Position numbers and translations under genes: made by a program. This document shows positions 6,705-10,342 of a DNA stretch of 10,342 bases, one piece after another. Position 1 is the stretch's first letter, and each line of letters begins with the position of its first letter. Below the pieces are notes generated by a model. That model saw nothing but the letters and a program-made list of their open reading frames with translations, ran no database searches and had not been told where the DNA came from. Source of the stretch: Desulfobacterales bacterium (lineage in GTDB: Bacteria; Desulfobacterota; Desulfobacteria; Desulfobacterales; Desulfobacteraceae). The stretch covers positions 1 through 10,342 of the forward strand of contig JAKSBM010000664.1 in assembly GCA_022361135.1 (NCBI GenBank), given 5' to 3'.

Positions 6705-7013
6705 ATGAGTGAGATAGTGAATACGGGCGATCAGACCATTATTACACCGGGAATTGATGTGGTTGCATCCATGGCAGAGGGATTTAAGCAGGAGTTGCTT
6801 ACGGCCATCAACAGCTCCCAGGGGGAAGTGATCCTGGATTTGAAGGGGGTCGAAATGGTCGACTCCGTTGGGATCGGTGTTATCATCGCCTCCCATAATA
6901 CCCTGATCCAGGCCGGCCGAACCCTGAAAGTGATCAATGTGGTCAAGGATGTGTTTGGACTGTTTTCGGCCATGCGTTTGAATAAGCGCTTTGTTGTGGA
7001 ACCGGTGGGATAA
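6705..7013 (+). CDS. Small STAS-domain protein (anti-sigma factor antagonist-like)
   Basis: The 102-residue protein consists of one STAS domain, with no membrane segment or signal peptide, so it is cytosolic. The core shows the family pattern GEVILDLKGVEMVDSVGIGV (40-59), with the D-S-x-G-x-G-V loop in which Ser54 sits where SpoIIAA-type antagonists are phosphorylated by an anti-sigma kinase. It continues with the helix LIQAGRTLKVINV and a final strand RFVVEPVG. Such proteins act in partner-switching pathways controlling sigma factors, phosphatases or secretion. No anti-sigma kinase or sigma factor is in the window, so the partner is unknown. I start at the ATG at 6705, with AGGAG six nt upstream. 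An in-frame ATG at 6690 would put that ribosome site inside the coding region and has none of its own. A lipoprotein gene starts 1 nt after its stop. Confidence 0.88.
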   Translation: MSEIVNTGDQTIITPGIDVVASMAEGFKQELLTAINSSQGEVILDLKGVEMVDSVGIGVIIASHNTLIQAGRTLKVINVVKDVFGLFSAMRLNKRFVVEPVG

Positions 7014-7014
7014 C

Positions 7015-7359
7015 ATGGGGAGGATGGTCGGAATATCTATCCTATGCATGGGCCTCTCCCTTTTGCTCGCGGGATGCGAAGGGGAGGGGACAAGCTACTC
7101 CGGCTTTACTGGAATGGTGGCGGAACGCCGTGATGCACGGCGTTCCATGTCCAAAAAAAATGCCCAGAAAAAGGGCAAGGCCGAGGGGGAAGCTGTCAAA
7201 GAGCGGAAGGCGTCCACCCCCTCAAAGGGATCCAATGTCATTGTTCGCGAACGCATGGTGAACATTGTGGACGCATCTTCGGAAGATCACCTGGGGAAGG
7301 GGATCGCCTATCTTAATAAATCCGGTCGGATTGTTCGATTAAAAGTCCTGAAGAAATAA
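7015..7359 (+). CDS. Small basic lipoprotein of unknown function
   Basis: I do not recognise a family. The 114-residue product opens with a hydrophobic stretch and a clear lipobox, LLAGC, with Cys21 as the predicted lipidation site (signal peptidase II), so it is likely membrane-anchored in the periplasm. The mature part is very basic and polar in its first half (MSKKNAQKKGKAEG and nearby), probably unstructured. It ends in a short possibly folded segment, IVRERMVNIVDASSE to GRIVRLKVLKK. The ATG at 7015 follows GGTGGG at about 5 nt and starts 1 nt after the STAS gene stop, so coupled translation is likely. The ATG at 7024 has its purine run too close to serve. The stop lies 6 nt from the stop of the convergent coiled-coil gene, with no terminator between them. 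Confidence 0.8.
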   Translation: MGRMVGISILCMGLSLLLAGCEGEGTSYSGFTGMVAERRDARRSMSKKNAQKKGKAEGEAVKERKASTPSKGSNVIVRERMVNIVDASSEDHLGKGIAYLNKSGRIVRLKVLKK

Positions 7360-7365
7360 AATAGT

Positions 7366-7830
7366 TTAGAGTTGAATTTTCTTGCGCTGGGATCCCTGGG
7401 GCAGGTCGTCAAAGAAGTCGTGCAGGGTGGGGTGCTGGTCCTTTTTTTCCGTCTCGGCTTCCGTTTGTTCAATATCCTCTTCCTGGGGCGGTTCAACGGT
7501 GCGGGCCTCCAACTCTTTTTTCAGGCCGACAATTTCCCCTTCCAGCTTGGCAATGGTCTGGTTGGCCTTGTACAATTTTTCAACGGAGTCTTCCCGGATG
7601 ACCTCCAGCTCCTGGATGGCTTTCTTTTTGGTGTCCAGCTTGTGGCGAAATCCTTCGGCCACCCGGCGGGCTTCAACCTTGCCGTCCCGTTTTACGGATT
7701 TGGTCAGGGAATGGATCATGAATATGTTTAACAATTCGCCGGTAAGCCCGATGATGGTGACGTAGATAAGACCGTCTCCTTGGAGATAATAAAGGATAAC
7801 GACGATTAATATGGTTGTGAAAAATACCAT
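7366..7830 (-). CDS. Membrane-anchored coiled-coil protein of unknown function
   Basis: I recognise no family. The 154-residue product begins with two closely spaced hydrophobic segments (about 2-16 and 20-43, the latter IYVTIIGLTGELLNIFMIHS). They could be a short hairpin through the inner membrane, or one segment plus an amphipathic stretch. A basic patch (KSVKRDGKVEARR) follows, consistent with the positive-inside rule and a cytoplasmic body. Residues about 60-112 form a long charged helix with heptad-like hydrophobic spacing, a likely coiled coil, and the tail is acidic with a conserved-looking LHDFFDDLPQG segment. The ATG at 7830 has only a distant AGGA (about 11 nt), so initiation may be weak. 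A strong promoter lies 58 nt upstream. The gene faces the STAS-lipoprotein pair head-on, so mutual transcriptional interference is possible. Confidence 0.78.
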   Translation of the reverse strand: MVFFTTILIVVILYYLQGDGLIYVTIIGLTGELLNIFMIHSLTKSVKRDGKVEARRVAEGFRHKLDTKKKAIQELEVIREDSVEKLYKANQTIAKLEGEIVGLKKELEARTVEPPQEEDIEQTEAETEKKDQHPTLHDFFDDLPQGSQRKKIQL

Positions 7831-7887
7831 GGTTAATGTTTGTCCTAAAAATTATTGGGAAAGATATTGAAACGATCTGATGTGTCT

Positions 7888-7916
7888 ATCATAGTGGAAT
7901 GACAGGGAATTGACAA
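7888..7916 (-). promoter_or_regulatory. Promoter of the coiled-coil protein gene
   Basis: On the minus strand TTGTCA (7911-7916) and TATGAT (7888-7893) are 17 nt apart, close to the sigma-70 consensus. The predicted start near 7881 gives a leader of about 50 nt before the ATG at 7830. The promoter lies after the tRNA-Pro terminator, so the gene is transcribed on its own. Confidence 0.78.
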
Positions 7917-8002
7917 ATTGTTTTTGGATAACAGGGGATTGCAGGCGAGGATGGGGCCCCGGTGGAATGGGCGGCAGGCTCCCAGGGAGAGGCGGTCCAA
8001 AT

Positions 8003-8035
8003 AAAAAAAGGGTTTTGACCCATGGCCAAACCCTT
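8003..8035 (-). terminator. Intrinsic terminator after tRNA-Pro
   Basis: On the minus strand an 8-bp stem AAGGGTTT / AAACCCTT (8035-8028 with 8015-8008) with a 12-nt loop runs into a T tract ending at 8003. It begins 9 nt after the 3' CCA of the tRNA. Confidence 0.9.
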
Positions 8036-8043
8036 GACTGTGA

Positions 8044-8120
8044 TGGTCGGGGCGGAGAGATTCGAACTCCCGACATCCTGCTCCCAAAGCAGGCGCGCTA
8101 CCAGGCTGCGCTACGCCCCG
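8044..8120 (-). tRNA. tRNA-Pro (anticodon UGG)
   Basis: The minus strand folds as a complete 77-nt tRNA. Acceptor strands CGGGGCG and CGCCCCG pair. The D-arm contains AGCGCAGCCTGGTAGCGC. The anticodon stem CCTGC/GCAGG encloses TTTGGGA with anticodon TGG, and the T-arm carries GTTCGAATC. The discriminator A is followed by a genomically encoded CCA. The C1-G72 pair opening the acceptor and the anticodon both agree with proline. It has its own promoter and terminator and is not in a tRNA cluster. Confidence 0.97.
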
Positions 8121-8140
8121 TCCAATAAACACAAAACGTA

Positions 8141-8169
8141 CATTTATCATTTGTCGCTTTTTATTGCAA
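8141..8169 (-). promoter_or_regulatory. tRNA-Pro promoter
   Basis: On the minus strand TTGCAA (8164-8169) and TAAATG (8141-8146) are 17 nt apart, and the -10 is preceded by TG one base away, an extended -10. The start would be near 8134, leaving a short 5' leader of about 13 nt to be removed by RNase P. Confidence 0.6.
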
Positions 8170-8351
8170 GATGTTTGTTGGACCACAACCTGGGAGGGCA
8201 TTGCGGCAACGGCTGCCGGGACGGCGGTGAAACTGCGGATGTGGAAGGGGCGGAATAAGGGGTTGTATATATTGGTATAACACCAACGGCTTCCCCGGGG
8301 GTGAAACCGGGGCTAACCCCATAGAATCAGGCGGGTTTCACGGGTAATTTC
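8170..8351. other. Gene-free spacer with imperfect repeats and hairpins
   Basis: There is no convincing open frame with a ribosome site in this stretch between the tRNA-Pro and tig promoters. It is more GC-rich and repeat-laden than its surroundings. CAACGGCT occurs at 8207-8214 and 8284-8291, each followed after 11 or 8 nt by GGTGAAAC (8226-8233 and 8300-8307). A third, inverted GTTTCAC lies at 8335-8341. Two competing hairpins can form: CCCCGG/CCGGGG (8293-8298 with 8307-8312) and GTGAAACC/GGTTTCAC (8301-8308 with 8334-8341), the latter enclosing GGGG-CTAA-CCCC. It may be a decayed duplicated element or a structured RNA; neither is shown. Confidence 0.4.
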
Positions 8352-8380
8352 TTGACACCCATAGGGAATAAGGTTATTTT
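8352..8380 (+). promoter_or_regulatory. tig: tig promoter
   Basis: A perfect TTGACA (8352-8357) is separated by 17 nt from TATTTT (8375-8380). The predicted start near 8387 gives a leader of about 127 nt before the tig ATG. The leader contains the hairpin at 8404-8437. Confidence 0.72.
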
Positions 8381-8403
8381 AATAAAATTTGTTAAAAATC
8401 AAT

Positions 8404-8437
8404 ATGCCGCCATGGGAAACGCAGAAACCATGGGCAT
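8404..8437 (+). promoter_or_regulatory. Hairpin in the tig leader
   Basis: CCATGG at 8410-8415 pairs with CCATGG at 8428-8433 around a 12-nt loop. The stem is extended below a 2-nt bulge by ATGC/GCAT (8404-8407 with 8434-8437). A T-rich tract with six T residues follows shortly after. It resembles a weak attenuator or an mRNA-stability hairpin; the ten base pairs and the interrupted T tract make it a poor full terminator. Confidence 0.4.
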
Positions 8438-8513
8438 GATTTTCGTTTTTTGGAATTGTTTTAAGTAAATGGTTCAATCATATTTTTTAAGATAAATTAA
8501 ACAGGACGGTAAG

Positions 8514-9854
8514 ATGCAGGTAAAAATCGAAGACAAAAGCAGTGTGAAAAAAGTACTCTCTTTTGAAGTTCCGAAGGAAGCGGTCGCAAAGGAACTCAAC
8601 AAGGCCTACAATGAACTTAAGAAAAAGGCTGACATCAAAGGCTTTAGAAAGGGCAAAGTCCCCAGAAAGGTCCTTGAGAATCGTTTTGCCGAAGATGTTC
8701 ATGCCGATGTTGCACCCAGACTGATCCAGAATGCTTTTGTTGAAGCCATTCAGGAACACGATCTGGACATCGTTGGCGGCCCCCAGGTTGATCCGCCGGA
8801 GCTGAATCCTGAAGCCGATTACAGCTTTGACATTACCGTGGAGGTAAAGCCCGTACTGGACAATGTTGAATTTGAAGGGATTGAGCTGTCCAAGACTGCC
8901 TATGAGGTTTCCGAAACCGAAATCGACAGCCAGATCCACATGATCCAGAAGACCATGGCCAAAAAGGAAACCGTCACCGAAGAGCGTCCTGTGAAGGAAG
9001 ACGATTTTGTCCTGATCGATTATGAAGGATTCCTGGACGGTGAAGCCTATGACAAGACCCCCAAGGTTGAAAATTTTGTCATGGGAATCGGCCAGGGCTC
9101 CCTGCCCAAGGAATTTTCCGAAAAGCTGACCGGCGTTATCCCGGTACAGGAACTGGAAATCGAAGTGGTTTATGACGAAAACTACTGGGATGAGAACCTC
9201 AAGGGCAAAACCATCGTTTATAAGGTGACCCTGAAGGAAATCCAGGAAGAAATTCTGCCGGAAGTCAATGACGACCTGGTTAAGGGCCTGGGCAAATTCG
9301 AAAGCCTGGAAGAGGTGAAGACCTCCATCCGCGAAAACCTGGAAAAGGGATATGAACAGCGGATCAAGCATGAAATGAGTGAACAGGTTTTCCAGCATCT
9401 GCTTGAAAAAATTGAGTTCGAAGTTCCCGAAGCACTGATCGAAGGTGAACTCAACGGCATCACCGCAGAAGCTGAGCAGGCCTATGCCGCCAACAACACC
9501 ACCCTGGAAGATGCCGGCCTGAGCAAGGAATCCATCCGCACCCAGTACCGTGATGTGGCCGAAAAACAGGCCCGTCGTCACCTGCTCCTGGACAAGGTGA
9601 TTTCCCAGGAAAAACTGGAACTCACCGACGAAGAACTGGACGCCAGCTTCGAGGAAATGGCCCAGGGCATGAACGCTTCCGTGGATGCCATCAAGAATTA
9701 TTTCAAGATGGATCCCAAACAATTGGAATACTACAAACATACTCAGCTTGAAAAAAAGGCAATTGACCTTATAATAGAAAAAGGTCAGGTCACCGAAGTT
9801 TCTCCTGAAGAAGCCGCATCCGAAGCGGAGAAATCCGAAGCTTCAGAGGAATAA
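8514..9854 (+). CDS. tig: Trigger factor (ribosome-associated chaperone / peptidyl-prolyl isomerase)
   Basis: Trigger factor docks on ribosomal protein uL23 at the exit tunnel and shields emerging chains. The 446-residue length is normal. The N-terminal ribosome-binding domain (1-115) contains the signature GFRKGKVP (43-50). The FKBP-type isomerase domain spans about 155-243 (DDFVLIDYEGFLDGEAYDK to KVTLKEI), and the helical C-terminal chaperone arms follow to an acidic tail rich in Glu and Ala. The isomerase domain is divergent: where many homologues have an IPGFEEGLVGMKAGE-like segment, this one reads LPKEFSEKLTGVIPVQE, so catalysis may be weak while chaperone function remains. The ATG at 8514 follows AGGA at about 8 nt. 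clpP begins 72 nt after its stop with no terminator between, the usual tig-clpP-clpX order, which suggests co-transcription. Confidence 0.97.
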   Translation: MQVKIEDKSSVKKVLSFEVPKEAVAKELNKAYNELKKKADIKGFRKGKVPRKVLENRFAEDVHADVAPRLIQNAFVEAIQEHDLDIVGGPQVDPPELNPEADYSFDITVEVKPVLDNVEFEGIELSKTAYEVSETEIDSQIHMIQKTMAKKETVTEERPVKEDDFVLIDYEGFLDGEAYDKTPKVENFVMGIGQGSLPKEFSEKLTGVIPVQELEIEVVYDENYWDENLKGKTIVYKVTLKEIQEEILPEVNDDLVKGLGKFESLEEVKTSIRENLEKGYEQRIKHEMSEQVFQHLLEKIEFEVPEALIEGELNGITAEAEQAYAANNTTLEDAGLSKESIRTQYRDVAEKQARRHLLLDKVISQEKLELTDEELDASFEEMAQGMNASVDAIKNYFKMDPKQLEYYKHTQLEKKAIDLIIEKGQVTEVSPEEAASEAEKSEASEE

Positions 9855-9926
9855 TCCAAGCCTGATCATTTCAAATGTCCGAACCCGACATGGAAAATGA
9901 AAATTAGATTACAAAGGAGTTGAATC

Positions 9927-10342
9927 GTGCCATTAATTCCAATGGTTGTTGAACAGAGCAACAGGGGTGAGCGTGCCTATGATATTTATTCCCGTCTGCT
10001 GAAGGACCGGATTATTTTCCTAGGCTCTGCCATTGATAATGAAATTGCCAACCTCATCGTCGCCCAGATGTTGTTTCTGGAATCCGAAGATCCGGAGAAG
10101 GATATTAGTTTTTATATCAATTCTCCCGGGGGCGTTGTGACTGCGGGAATGGCCATCTACGATACCATGCAGTACATCAAGCCGGACGTGGCCACCGTGT
10201 GTATTGGTCAGGCCGCCAGCATGGGCGCCCTGCTCCTGGCTGCCGGTGCCAAGGACAAACGGTATGCCCTTCCCAACTCCAGAATCATGATCCACCAGCC
10301 CCTGGGCGGCGCCCAGGGCCAGGCCTCGGATATCGAGATCCA
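9927..10342 (+). CDS. clpP: ATP-dependent Clp protease proteolytic subunit ClpP, 5' part
   Basis: This is the first 138 codons of a gene that continues past the window; the full protein is usually about 195-210 residues. ClpP forms a 14-subunit serine protease chamber fed by ClpX or ClpA. The start is the GTG at 9927, seven nt after AAGGAG. The protein then begins [20 protein letters not shown], typical of ClpP, with almost no propeptide. The catalytic serine is S98 in [14 protein letters not shown] and the histidine is H123 in MIHQP; the third residue of the triad, an Asp near 172, lies outside. The SPGG turn that forms the oxyanion hole is at 66-69. It follows tig in the classical protein-quality-control operon, and clpX would be expected next. 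Confidence 0.97.
   Translation, partial: MPLIPMVVEQSNRGERAYDIYSRLLKDRIIFLGSAIDNEIANLIVAQMLFLESEDPEKDISFYINSPGGVVTAGMAIYDTMQYIKPDVATVCIGQAASMGALLLAAGAKDKRYALPNSRIMIHQPLGGAQGQASDIEI

Noticed and set aside
8022..8258. Plus-strand 78-codon frame across tRNA-Pro
   Set aside because: Much of it is the antisense of the tRNA; no ribosome site and no recognisable protein.
8487..9740. Minus-strand frame of 417 codons opposite tig
   Set aside because: It is Phe/Gly/Leu-rich with no family resemblance and mirrors the trigger factor codons; tig is unmistakable on the other strand.
9875..9891. Small hairpin ATGTC/GACAT between tig and clpP as a terminator
   Set aside because: It has only 5 bp and no T run; the genes are more likely co-transcribed.
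1..10342. CRISPR array, insertion sequence, phage genes or toxin-antitoxin pair
   Set aside because: No regularly spaced repeats, transposase or integrase motifs, or paired small toxin-like genes were seen; the tRNA-Pro gene shows no duplicated 3' end that would mark an integration site.

Overview
The window reads as chromosomal, mostly housekeeping DNA from a Gram-negative bacterium. The protein style, the many acyl-CoA-ligase-type features, and the combination of a LolA-like periplasmic carrier with an iron-sulfur NadA suggest an anaerobic deltaproteobacterium, possibly of the Desulfobacterales (Desulfobacterota). That placement is inference from general resemblance; no 16S or other phylogenetic marker was tested. 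I see no phage, transposon, CRISPR or plasmid signature.

Layout. Positions 1-237 hold the C-terminal end of a YebC/PmpR-family gene (+), followed by a strong two-way terminator. Positions 342-3545 hold a tightly packed minus-strand group read as acyl-CoA ligase, then a LolA-like periplasmic protein, then nadA (quinolinate synthase); the gaps are 2 and 10 nt. A terminator separates this group from the upstream minus-strand grpE-dnaK chaperone pair (3639-6182). Just upstream of grpE, also on the minus strand, lies ffs, the signal recognition particle RNA, with its own near-consensus promoter. No hrcA or dnaJ adjoins grpE-dnaK, and no CIRCE element is visible, so the usual heat-shock cluster has been broken up here.

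Positions 6540-7359 (+) carry a promoter with operator-like inverted repeats, a small STAS-domain protein and a small basic lipoprotein, 1 nt apart. A membrane-anchored coiled-coil protein (7366-7830, -) converges on them, its stop only 6 nt from the lipoprotein stop. It has its own good promoter. Next comes a tRNA-Pro(UGG) gene (-) with an encoded CCA, a promoter and a terminator. A 393-nt gene-free stretch follows, with imperfect repeats, a promoter and a leader hairpin. It leads into tig (trigger factor, +) and clpP (+, cut off by the window end), the normal tig-clpP(-clpX) order.

How the parts relate: SRP RNA, trigger factor, GrpE/DnaK and ClpP all serve nascent-chain targeting, folding and degradation, so the right two thirds is rich in protein-quality-control genes. 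NadA feeds NAD synthesis. The STAS/lipoprotein pair and its convergent coiled-coil neighbour are the only poorly known genes, and are the most reasonable place to look for something undescribed, though nothing proves they form a system.
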